Assembly: GCA_024405895.1 (NCBI GenBank)
Contig: JAKSNW010000005.1
Location: forward strand, 1 to 64,000
Origin: Paludibacteraceae bacterium
GTDB taxonomy: Bacteria > Bacteroidota > Bacteroidia > Bacteroidales > Paludibacteraceae
DNA length: 64,000 bases
Direction of reading: 5' to 3'
Every line of letters starts with the position of its first letter. Positions within the stretch are counted from its first letter, which is position 1. The translations under genes and the position numbers were made by a program. The notes beneath the pieces were generated by a model, which did no database searches, had not been told where the DNA came from, and saw only the letters and a list, made by a program, of their open reading frames with translations. Positions 53,793 to 61,563 of this stretch are shown in pieces.

Positions 53793-55339
53793 ATGGTTAA
53801 AAGATTTTTAAGCATCCTTTTTATTCTGTGCATAAGCCTTCAAGTCTTTGCATACAATTTTACATCCAATAGCAGCGGAACAACGATTTATTACAACATC
53901 GTATCCCCAAGCGCAAGAACCGTTGAGGTCACCTGGGGAGCAACCGTCTCGGGTACATATAGCGGAGACATCGTCATTCCTTCAAGCGTGACCTATAACG
54001 GCAGCACCTACACAGTTGTCGGCATTGGACCTAATGCCTTCCTAAACTGCACCTCATTAGTCAACGTAACCTTTCCGAACACTATCACAAGCATCGGAGC
54101 AGATGCCTTCAGTAATTGTTGGATGTATCGGCACATAGTCCTCCCAAATTCTTTAACAAGCATTGGAAATAGAGCCTTCAACCAGATAGGCATGGACACC
54201 ATCACCATCCCAAGTTCTGTTACCAGCATAGGAACTGGTGTCTTTAATTCCTGTTCGTTTCTACGAAACATTACTGTTGAAAGCGGCAATCCGGTGTACG
54301 ATAGCAGAGACAGCTGCAACGCAATCATCGAAACCGCTACCAACACATTGATCTCCGGCTGCCGTAGCACAGTCATCCCCAACACTGTCACAAGCATTGG
54401 AGATGTAGCGTTTGCCGGAACCGCTATTAGTGCAATCAACATTCCGAGTTCCGTCACAAGCATAGTAGACATCCTTTTGCAGGATGCAATTGGTTGTCAG
54501 ACATAACAGTTGACAGCGGCAATCCGGCATACGACTGCAGAGACAACTGTTTCGCTATCATTGAGACTGCAACCAATAAATTGGTAACAGGTATTTCACG
54601 AACAAAAATCCCTAACACAATTACAAGCATCGGAGATTTTGCATTTTTGGCGATACAATATTTTACAGACCTCATCATTCCAAGTCAAGTAACCAGTATT
54701 GGACATGCTGCTTTTCTCGGATGTGACCTGCAAAGCATAACATCGTTTGCAGCCACTCCTCCACAATTGTCAGATGGCATATTGGGCGTTTTCTCCGATG
54801 CACACTACAGCATTCCTCTGTATGTTCCTTGTGGCAGCAGCTCACAGTATGCTTCAGCATGGCCAAACTTCACCAATGTCTCAGAAAGACTTCCGTATAT
54901 CTATGAATTTAGAACCACGACTATAAGTTATCTGGAAAATCGAGGCGAAATATCCGTCTTAGGTCAGCCGACATGCGTCAACCCATATGCCACGATTATG
55001 GCTGTAGCCAATCCTGGATACCGATTTCAAGGTTGGATCGGCGGCGACACCAGCAATCCAAGAACAGTTCACATTACAAGTGACACACTGATCATTGCAA
55101 GTTTCGTCGAGGTGGTAGATGACATCGAGACCGCAGAATCGTCAGTTCAGATCTTCACCAAAGAAAACAGCATCTATGTCAACGGTTCAGAAGGCGAGTC
55201 GCTCATCGTGTTCGACGTCTACGGCCGTATAATCTATCAAGGCACCGCCGAAGACAACAAGCCATACAAACTGCCACAGACGGGCGTTTACATGGTGAAA
55301 GTTGGCGAGAGTCCTGTGCAAAAGGTTGTGATAAAATAG
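53793..55339 (+). pseudogene. Frameshifted BspA-like leucine-rich-repeat surface protein
   Basis: The gene starts with a signal peptide (ILFILCISLQVFAYN), then BspA/TpLRR-type repeats of about 23 residues (LVNVTFPNTITSIGADAF). The first frame stops at 54506. One extra base near 54473 (ATC-GCT-TTT-GCA) would restore IAFAGCNWLSDITVDSGNP and continue in the second frame to 55339. That part adds more repeats, a domain with GYRFQGWIGG of the InlB-repeat type, and a T9SS sorting domain (DVYGRIIYQG...GVYMVKVGESPVQK in outline). The whole protein would be about 515 residues and surface-exposed. As it stands, only a secreted 238-residue piece without sorting signal is made. Confidence 0.85.
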
Positions 55340-55369
55340 GGAACAGCCTCCACACGATACAAGTTACAG

Positions 55370-55407
55370 GAAAAGCCACGGCTTCGGTCGTAGGCTTTTC
55401 TTTTTTT
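55370..55407 (+). terminator. First terminator after the BspA-like gene
   Basis: GAAAAGCC pairs with GGCTTTTC around a loop that holds a further ACG/CGT pair, followed by seven T. Confidence 0.8.
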
Positions 55408-55449
55408 ACCTCTTTTGAAGACAAGCAATTTCATAGAGAAGCACCCCCT

Positions 55450-55474
55450 CAGCCTCGCTCTCACAGCGAGGCTG
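55450..55474 (+). terminator. Cassette-type terminator with a compensating change
   Basis: CAGCCTCGCT pairs with AGCGAGGCTG. The G-U pair of the other copies is here a T-A pair, so the stem is perfect; this supports selection on pairing. Confidence 0.9.
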
Positions 55475-55519
55475 ATTTGTTTATCACAGTTCAAGAAACC
55501 ATCATTTCAAAGCATCCCA

Positions 55520-55664
55520 TTTCATATTGTAAGCATTGCACTGCGAGAAGTGCGGGGTGAAGCCATGGTTTGCTTAAAGATTGTAAGCAAACAAGCAAAT
55601 TTCACTATGTCAGCGTTCTTGCAGGAGAAACGTTTGGTGGATCGAGAAAAGGTTGTTAACTTTG
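55520..55664 (+). promoter_or_regulatory. Conserved promoter module, copy G
   Basis: The block spans 55520-55637, -33 TTTG at 55633-55636 and -7 TAACTTTG at 55657-55664, with a 20-bp spacer. It belongs to a subgroup (G-J) that reads AAGTGCGGGGTGAAGCCATGG where A-F read AAGTCGGGGGTGCGG. Confidence 0.85.
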
Positions 55665-55703
55665 TAGCGAAAAATAACACCGTAGAAAAAGTAACGTAAT
55701 ATC

Positions 55704-56888
55704 ATGACCTACAGCAAAGTTTCTGTTTTCGTATTGCTTGCCGTCATAGCAGCATCTCTTGCTGCTTGCAGCAACATTGAGCCAACCATTGACGACTATG
55801 ATATGTATGTGATGGTGCATGAAATTGACGAGGAGACCCAGATACCGGTTGCAAAAATTTACAAGAATAAGACCCTTCTCTTTGAGGGAGAGCATGATAA
55901 AAACATCACCTACTCCAACTTCGAAGTGGAGAACGGGCACCTCTATTTCCTCAAAGCTACCTACGATGAGGCCACAAGGAAATACAGCCGTCAGATGTAC
56001 AAGGATTTTGAGTTGTTTTCACCTCTGATTTTTCCTGACAAAACAGCAGGAGCCTTGTATTCAATACTTGGTTTTTATAACGAACATTATATCTATTGCT
56101 ATCACGAACCTAATTCATCCGGATATTTTTTTAAGTACTTTTACCCAGAGCCAATTACTATTTATCAATTCGGAAAAGATGACTCCGAATTCTGTACTCT
56201 AAAGAACACTCAAGACTTAATAAAAAAATACTTTGTCCCAGCGTTTTATCATGACAAAAAAACAGGAGATAACTATTTCGCAGGAATGGTAACAGTGCCA
56301 AAAACAGATATTAATTCCGAAACCGGACTATATCTTGACGCTTATTGGAAAAACAATGAAGAATTTGTTATGCCAAACAATTACTATGATAAACCAGAAG
56401 TAGAATTCCCTGTCGCATCGGAACTTGTAGAAGGAATGGCTGTACTCAACAACAAACTTGTTTTTGGTGGCCAAGGTTATTATTGGCAAGATGGTCAACG
56501 CCATTTTTTACGCAACCCCGTGGAAGATGTGATAAGTATCGTTAGTTATAAAGGTAGCATATATATTCTGTCTTCGCTTTTTATATGTAAAGATACTGAG
56601 AATCTTCGAACCTATCAATACCATCAAAATGCATATATCTATAGAGATGGAGAGTTGATTTATGAAAACGATGAGGTTAGGAACCCACGAGATTTATATG
56701 TAATCAATGGCGACTGCTACTATTCTGCAGTTGAAATGTACGATTACTATCAGCCATTTTCAATATGGAAAAACTTAGAAAAAGTAACTGAATATGGCGA
56801 AGTCCGAACTGAGGTTTTCTGGTTAGACAACATGTTTGCCTCTAACGGTCGCGAATTTACCAACCACTTCTATCTTGTGAAGAAATAA
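55704..56888 (+). CDS. Surface lipoprotein, distant family member
   Basis: A 394-residue lipoprotein with a lipobox ending at Cys22 (LAAC) and mature start SNIEPTIDDYDMYVMV. Segments such as GMAVLNNKLVFGGQGYYWQDG are reminiscent of the GGRIGTKPAIWKNGE motif in the other lipoproteins, so a distant relation and the same repeat fold are possible. It is rich in Tyr and acidic residues. Promoter module G precedes it; no terminator is visible behind it, and a degenerate repeat leads into module H. Function is unknown. Confidence 0.78.
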   Translation: MTYSKVSVFVLLAVIAASLAACSNIEPTIDDYDMYVMVHEIDEETQIPVAKIYKNKTLLFEGEHDKNITYSNFEVENGHLYFLKATYDEATRKYSRQMYKDFELFSPLIFPDKTAGALYSILGFYNEHYIYCYHEPNSSGYFFKYFYPEPITIYQFGKDDSEFCTLKNTQDLIKKYFVPAFYHDKKTGDNYFAGMVTVPKTDINSETGLYLDAYWKNNEEFVMPNNYYDKPEVEFPVASELVEGMAVLNNKLVFGGQGYYWQDGQRHFLRNPVEDVISIVSYKGSIYILSSLFICKDTENLRTYQYHQNAYIYRDGELIYENDEVRNPRDLYVINGDCYYSAVEMYDYYQPFSIWKNLEKVTEYGEVRTEVFWLDNMFASNGREFTNHFYLVKK

Positions 56889-56989
56889 ATTTTCGAATAG
56901 TAGATTGACAGAATCCAAAAGTTTGGCGACCGTGCAAGACCTGCATGATCGTTTTAGAAAATCTAAAAACAGCATTTCAAAGCATCCGA

Positions 56990-57136
56990 TTTCATATTGT
57001 AAGCATTGCACTGCGGGAAGTGCGGGGGTGAAGCTATGGTTTGCTTAAAGACTGTAAGCAAACAAGCAAATTTCATTGTATCAGCGGATATTGTTGGAGA
57101 AACGTTTGGTGAATTGAGAAAAGGTTGTTAACTTTG
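56990..57136 (+). promoter_or_regulatory. Conserved promoter module, copy H
   Basis: The block spans 56990-57109, -33 TTTG at 57105-57108 and -7 TAACTTTG at 57129-57136, with a 20-bp spacer. The first ~60 bases of the gap (about 56925-56965) are a decayed copy of the 42-bp repeat found at 9150. Confidence 0.85.
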
Positions 57137-57170
57137 TAGCGAAAAATAGTCTCACTAAAAAATCATCCTT

Positions 57171-58502
57171 ATGAAAACAAGGAACACACTTTCTGTTCTA
57201 TCGACAATGCTATTTGTTGCAGCATTATTCTGCAGCTGCAATCCAGATTTGCAGGTGTCCGATGTTCAATATTACTATCTATTGAACAACAACTATCTAC
57301 TAACAAATAACAGATGTACTTTCATAGGTGATACAATGACTGAATATGCCATTTGGCAAGAGAGTGGTTCTAGATATATATTTCGAATAGAAGATTATGT
57401 CCCATTTGATTATTTTATTGATGATAATGGGAACACCTACGAATTCGGTCAACATATAATAAATCAATATGATTCCGCCGTCCACAAGCACACAAACAGG
57501 CTCTATGAACCATACATTGAAATCAACGGAGAAAAAAAAATAATTCCTATAGAAGGAGAAGCAAAGTACATCGTTCCTGGCAAAAAAGACGTATACTTTA
57601 TCATACAGGAGTTATACGAAACAGGAGAACTTGACAGGCTCGGCAACAAGATGTATGGATACAATTACCTTGCGTTTTCTGAAGGAAAACAACCAGAAAA
57701 AATCGGTTCTCAAAGTTCATCAGAAATTGGGGGAAAACTTGCTACAATAAAAAACATCAAAATAATAGATGATGATTTTTATATTGTTGGTACGAGGGAA
57801 AATTATCCTATTTTTTGCAGTTTCAAAGATATAGCCACCCCCTATATACTTTCTTTAAACCTTGGAGCTACTTACGACTTAATGAAAGTAGACACTACGA
57901 TTCTTGTTTGTGGCAATGATGCTAACCACGCTTGTATCTGGTCCATATCCGGCTCGAACATTGAACAAGCAATGCTACCACCTGCAGATGAGAATCTTCC
58001 ATCAAATGCCTGCTCTATTGATAAAGTTGGCAACGACATATATATAGGTGGTAGAATCGGGACAAAACCGGCTATTTGGAAGAATGGAGAAGTCTTTGCA
58101 ATCTACGAAGAGTTCCCTCCACACCAAAACCCGTACTATCTATACTATCGTCCAGATGTTCGTTTTACTTATCATTCAGGATGTATTCAGGCGCTAAGAG
58201 TCTATGGGAACAAGGCTTATTCCATAGTCGTAACAGAAAATACCCCAAACTCAGTTGGGTATATCGACAACAAACTAATGGCTGTAGAGTGGGATTTTTC
58301 AAAAGACCCTGTAACCTGTCAGTATAGATACGACTTGGTCGAGATGCTTCGAGATGGTTCTATATACCTTTACAAATCCTTTTACCATGACAATCTTTAC
58401 ACACAATGGGTTCCTGGATTAATAGAACCTTATGAGACTTATTGGGATAAATTAGAATATACACACCCGCGCATCGCGCTGCAATACGTAAAAGATAAAT
58501 AA
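57171..58502 (+). CDS. Surface lipoprotein, PDLQVSDVQYY family (paralog 2)
   Basis: A 443-residue lipoprotein with a lipobox ending at Cys23 (FCSC) and mature start NPDLQVSDVQYYYLL. It has the same length as its paralog at 12709. The region up to about 280 is strongly diverged, while the C-terminal part with GRIGTKPAIWKNGE and the ending ALQYVKDK is nearly the same, including perfect DNA identity at 58097-58142 and 58266-58337. Function is unknown; surface location is expected. Confidence 0.85.
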   Translation: MKTRNTLSVLSTMLFVAALFCSCNPDLQVSDVQYYYLLNNNYLLTNNRCTFIGDTMTEYAIWQESGSRYIFRIEDYVPFDYFIDDNGNTYEFGQHIINQYDSAVHKHTNRLYEPYIEINGEKKIIPIEGEAKYIVPGKKDVYFIIQELYETGELDRLGNKMYGYNYLAFSEGKQPEKIGSQSSSEIGGKLATIKNIKIIDDDFYIVGTRENYPIFCSFKDIATPYILSLNLGATYDLMKVDTTILVCGNDANHACIWSISGSNIEQAMLPPADENLPSNACSIDKVGNDIYIGGRIGTKPAIWKNGEVFAIYEEFPPHQNPYYLYYRPDVRFTYHSGCIQALRVYGNKAYSIVVTENTPNSVGYIDNKLMAVEWDFSKDPVTCQYRYDLVEMLRDGSIYLYKSFYHDNLYTQWVPGLIEPYETYWDKLEYTHPRIALQYVKDK

Positions 58503-58520
58503 TATATTATTTGACACCCT

Positions 58521-58545
58521 CAGCCTCGCTCACACAGCGGGGCTG
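58521..58545 (+). terminator. Cassette-type terminator
   Basis: CAGCCTCGCT-CACAC-AGCGGGGCTG followed by TTTTTGTTT. Confidence 0.9.
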
Positions 58546-58591
58546 TTTTTGTTTATCACAGTTCAAGAAACCATCATTTCAAAGCGTCTGA

Positions 58592-58736
58592 TTTCATATT
58601 GCAAGCGTTGCACTGCGGGAAGTGCGGGGTGAGTCTATGGTTTGCTTACAGATTGAAAGCAAACAAGGAAAATTCATTGCATCAGCGTTTTTGCAGGAGA
58701 AACGTTTGGTGGTTTAGTTTTGTTGCACTATCTTTG
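58592..58736 (+). promoter_or_regulatory. Conserved promoter module, copy I
   Basis: The block spans 58592-58709, -33 TTTG at 58705-58708 and -7 TATCTTTG at 58729-58736, with a 20-bp spacer. The stretch from the -33 box to CATTCGCAAATAAC is almost the same as in copy A. Confidence 0.88.
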
Positions 58737-58774
58737 CATTCGCAAATAACTCAAGTAAACAAAATAGCACGCCT

Positions 58775-59635
58775 ATGAAAAAACGACTATTTCGGCTCAT
58801 CGCCATCATTTCAGTTATCTTAGCCACCAATTCATGTGAAATCCCAGTGAACCCAGGAGACCCTATTGGATACACTACCCGCAACAACAGGGTTAATGCC
58901 TTTTACCTGACGGACAGCATACACATAGAGCAAGCAGAGGGCTCTGTATTGGCAATTGTGTATTGCTCTCATAATTCCGAGAGTGTGCTATACGATTTCA
59001 ATCAGAAAAGATACCAGCCACAAGCTCCTCTTGACAACCAAGAGATTTTCAATGCCTATTGCTCCAGACATAACGACACCAGCTTCAACAAGGAATGTCT
59101 TTTCTTTGAAAATGCGCATCCTGACGAACTCGTTTACAACTCAAATGTTTATATAGGATTTGATATAGAGTCCATATCAATTATAAGCGATGCTGACTTT
59201 GATGCTGCTCATCCATCAGGAACCCCATTGAATGACATTATCAGATTTGAGGGTTTGTCTATCATGCCGTACATAAATAGTGGCTATGTCCAAGAATTCA
59301 ATTGGGATAGTTGTCTGACAACAAATCCTTTGGCGGAAATACTCTACCAACAAATTTCTACGGACGATGAATGGGAGTGTGCAACCCGCTCTCAATACCA
59401 TCTCATCGAGAAACCTCTCAACCAATGTACGACAGAAGATTTCATGTTACTTGGTGGAGGTGGAAAAACATTTAATTTTCAGCACGAGAACAAAGCATTT
59501 GGTATGTTAGGCGCATATTTGGTTTTCACCTCTCTGCCAACAGAAGCATCAACTCACCACATCACTATCACATTCAACGGTGTAAACGGTGTAACTTCGC
59601 AAAGTTTCACAAGCGAATGCGATGTGACCTTTTAG
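58775..59635 (+). CDS. Lipoprotein of unknown function
   Basis: A 286-residue lipoprotein with a lipobox ending at Cys21 (TNSC) and then EIPVNPGDPIGYT. It is rich in Asn, Ser and acidic residues, with four further Cys near 64-103 that could form disulfides. The C-terminal part (GAYLVFTSLPTEASTHHITI) looks like a beta-sandwich strand pattern. It is not a member of the propeller-like family of its neighbours, yet it uses the same promoter module and terminator. No function is assigned. Confidence 0.75.
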   Translation: MKKRLFRLIAIISVILATNSCEIPVNPGDPIGYTTRNNRVNAFYLTDSIHIEQAEGSVLAIVYCSHNSESVLYDFNQKRYQPQAPLDNQEIFNAYCSRHNDTSFNKECLFFENAHPDELVYNSNVYIGFDIESISIISDADFDAAHPSGTPLNDIIRFEGLSIMPYINSGYVQEFNWDSCLTTNPLAEILYQQISTDDEWECATRSQYHLIEKPLNQCTTEDFMLLGGGGKTFNFQHENKAFGMLGAYLVFTSLPTEASTHHITITFNGVNGVTSQSFTSECDVTF

Positions 59636-59662
59636 TAAACGAAGCAACAGACTCATACCCCT

Positions 59663-59687
59663 CAGCCTCGCTCACACAGCGGGGCTG
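59663..59687 (+). terminator. Cassette-type terminator
   Basis: CAGCCTCGCT-CACAC-AGCGGGGCTG followed by ATTTGTTTT. Confidence 0.9.
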
Positions 59688-59733
59688 ATTTGTTTTACAA
59701 TAGTTCAAGAAGCCCTCATTTCAGAGCATCCGA

Positions 59734-59878
59734 TTTCATATTGTAAGCATTGCACTGCGAGAAGTGCGGGGTGAAGCCATGGTTTGCTTACAGATTGAAA
59801 GCAAACAAGCAAAATTCATTGTATCAGCGTTTTTGCAGGAGAAACGTTTGGTGGTTTGGTTTTATTGCATTATCTTTG
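59734..59878 (+). promoter_or_regulatory. Conserved promoter module, copy J
   Basis: The block spans 59734-59851, -33 TTTG at 59847-59850 and -7 TATCTTTG at 59871-59878, with a 20-bp spacer. It is the last of five modules in a row. Confidence 0.88.
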
Positions 59879-59908
59879 CATTCGCAAACCAACTAAACTT
59901 CATTGATT

Positions 59909-60637
59909 ATGAGAAAACACCTTCTTTTATTGGCTGTCTGCCTGATGTCGGTAGTAGGATACGCCCAGAGCAATGAGCCTACAACCGACCAGCCCGCTGT
60001 GATTATTCTGAAAAACGAGACTTCCATCAAAGCCTACGACATGGAGGTAACTGCCGACGGAGTGAAGTATAAAACTTCCCCAGACGCAGAGGTCACCGAA
60101 TTTGTCCCGGTCAAAACGATTGATTTGGTGCTTCATAAAGACGGCAGCATACAAAAGTCCAAAGACTTCCCAAGACAACCATTTAAACATGGTTTCGAAG
60201 GTCACGTAGGGGCTTCACTCAACACATATTTTGATTGTTACGATGTTATGATGGGCCCAGGCATTGACGCCGATTTTGGCTATCGAGTTGCACGACCATT
60301 CTACATCGGTTTGGGCTTCGGAGTTCACGAATATTCATTAGTAGAAAGACCCAGAACAAGATACATAGACCTTTCCGTTCCCATGTATCTCAAGATGGAC
60401 ATTTTCTTACCCTCAAAAAACAGGAGACTCTCACCCTACTTCGATCTCGCCATTGGTGCCTACTTCTCTCGGGAACTCCGCCCTGGAGACGACCCCTTCC
60501 CCGAATACTTTGTCTATTCAAGAGTAGGCTTCGGCCTTGACATAGACCAAAGGCATCAAGTTGCTTTAGGATATAACGTGGAACTATGCCACGGCTTTTA
60601 CTTCTCCTACGCCTTCACGTTCAATAATAGAAAATAA
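59909..60637 (+). CDS. Predicted outer-membrane beta-barrel protein
   Basis: The product has 242 residues from the ATG at 59909, with a signal peptide ending near GYAQ. Residues 25-85 form a small domain (VIILKNETSIKAYDMEVTAD) of the kind seen in front of outer-membrane barrels. From about 95, alternating strands with aromatic ends (GHVGASLNTYFDCYDV, RYIDLSVPMYLKMDIF) and a final FYFSYAFTFNN suggest an eight-stranded barrel. Substrate and role are unknown. It is the only non-lipoprotein intact product driven by the repeated module, which indicates that the module goes with the cell surface rather than with one protein family. Confidence 0.75.
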   Translation: MRKHLLLLAVCLMSVVGYAQSNEPTTDQPAVIILKNETSIKAYDMEVTADGVKYKTSPDAEVTEFVPVKTIDLVLHKDGSIQKSKDFPRQPFKHGFEGHVGASLNTYFDCYDVMMGPGIDADFGYRVARPFYIGLGFGVHEYSLVERPRTRYIDLSVPMYLKMDIFLPSKNRRLSPYFDLAIGAYFSRELRPGDDPFPEYFVYSRVGFGLDIDQRHQVALGYNVELCHGFYFSYAFTFNNRK

Positions 60638-60643
60638 ATTCAT

Positions 60644-60668
60644 CAGCCTCGCTCACACAGCGGGGCTG
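60644..60668 (+). terminator. Cassette-type terminator, last copy
   Basis: CAGCCTCGCT-CACAC-AGCGGGGCTG followed by ATTTGTTTC. The following 60673-60890 holds no gene. Confidence 0.9.
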
Positions 60669-60897
60669 ATTTGTTTCAAGACATACGTTACTATATAATA
60701 AAGTATCGTTGCAAGCCAACAGTACCCTTCAAACCTTACGAAATCTGCCCAACCAACCATTTTCAAGAACCACGAAACCGCGTCCCGCAAAGGGTCGAAG
60801 AAGCATCAAATACCCCTCATTGGCCGACCGCGAAAACATTCGCAACAATCAAGGTTAGATTTTTCTCATTTGTTTTGGTAAAGCGAAAATAATAATG

Positions 60898-60905
60898 TAA
60901 CTTTG
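60898..60905 (+). promoter_or_regulatory. -7 box of the methylmalonyl-CoA operon
   Basis: TAACTTTG fits the -7 box, with a TTTTGG region about 23 bp upstream. The leader is about 90 bases, A/T-rich toward the start codon. Confidence 0.55.
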
Positions 60906-61000
60906 CAGCAATTTTAGTGTGGTGTACTCCGTAGGGATTAACACCTACTAATCAACGGAATTAAACAAATAAACAAACAACAAATAACAATCAACTCATT

Positions 61001-61417
61001 ATGAAACCAACTCATATCGAGCACCTCGGTATCGCAGTAAGCAAATTGGATGAAGTAATCCCTTACTACGAGCAAATTCTTGGTTCAAAATGCTACTCTA
61101 TCGAAGAAGTAGCTGACCAAAAAGTAAGAACCGCTTTCTTCAAAGTAGGTCAAACAAAAATCGAACTCCTTGAGCCAACAAGCCCAGAGAGCACCATCGC
61201 AAAATGGTTGGAGAAAAACCCAAAAGGCGGCGTTCACCACGTTGCTTTCTGTGTTGACAACTGCCAACAAGCACTCAATGACGCAGCAGAGATGGGCATC
61301 CAACTCATCGACAAAACTCCACGTCCAGGTGCTGAAGGTCTCAACATTGGTTTCTTGCACCCAAAATCAACACACGGTGTGTTGACAGAGATTTGCGAAG
61401 ATCCAAGCAAAAAATAA
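61001..61417 (+). CDS. mce: Methylmalonyl-CoA epimerase
   Basis: A 138-residue VOC-superfamily enzyme that interconverts (R)- and (S)-methylmalonyl-CoA. IEHLGIAVSKLDE opens the first beta-alpha-beta module with a metal His, KIELLEPTSPES follows, and GGVHHVAFCVDN and GVLTEICE carry the other ligands (His, Glu). The length and motifs are typical. It is the first gene of the propionate-forming operon; its codon use is highly biased, pointing to strong expression. A hairpin follows before the decarboxylase gene. Confidence 0.93.
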   Translation: MKPTHIEHLGIAVSKLDEVIPYYEQILGSKCYSIEEVADQKVRTAFFKVGQTKIELLEPTSPESTIAKWLEKNPKGGVHHVAFCVDNCQQALNDAAEMGIQLIDKTPRPGAEGLNIGFLHPKSTHGVLTEICEDPSKK

Positions 61418-61431
61418 GACAACAGAGCTAA

Positions 61432-61469
61432 AGAAGAGTCGTGAGACAAAACTCACGTCTCTTCTTTGT
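61432..61469 (+). terminator. Hairpin between mce and the decarboxylase gene
   Basis: AAAGAAGAG-T-CGTGAG pairs with CTCACG-T-CTCTTCTTT around ACAAAA, followed by GTTGTTAATTC. It may be a partial terminator that sets the ratio of mce to the decarboxylase subunits. Confidence 0.7.
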
Positions 61470-61563
61470 TGTTAATTCGCAATCAAGACATTCAGAAACA
61501 TACAAACGGCTGCCGACTCTCCGCAGACGGCGGCAACTAAAGATTGATATAAACAACACAATC

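Noticed and set aside
316..59878. Integron cassettes or an insertion-sequence family
   Set aside because: No integrase or transposase is present, each unit has its own promoter, one unit is inverted, and no flanking target duplication was seen by eye. A non-autonomous element cannot be excluded without more copies.
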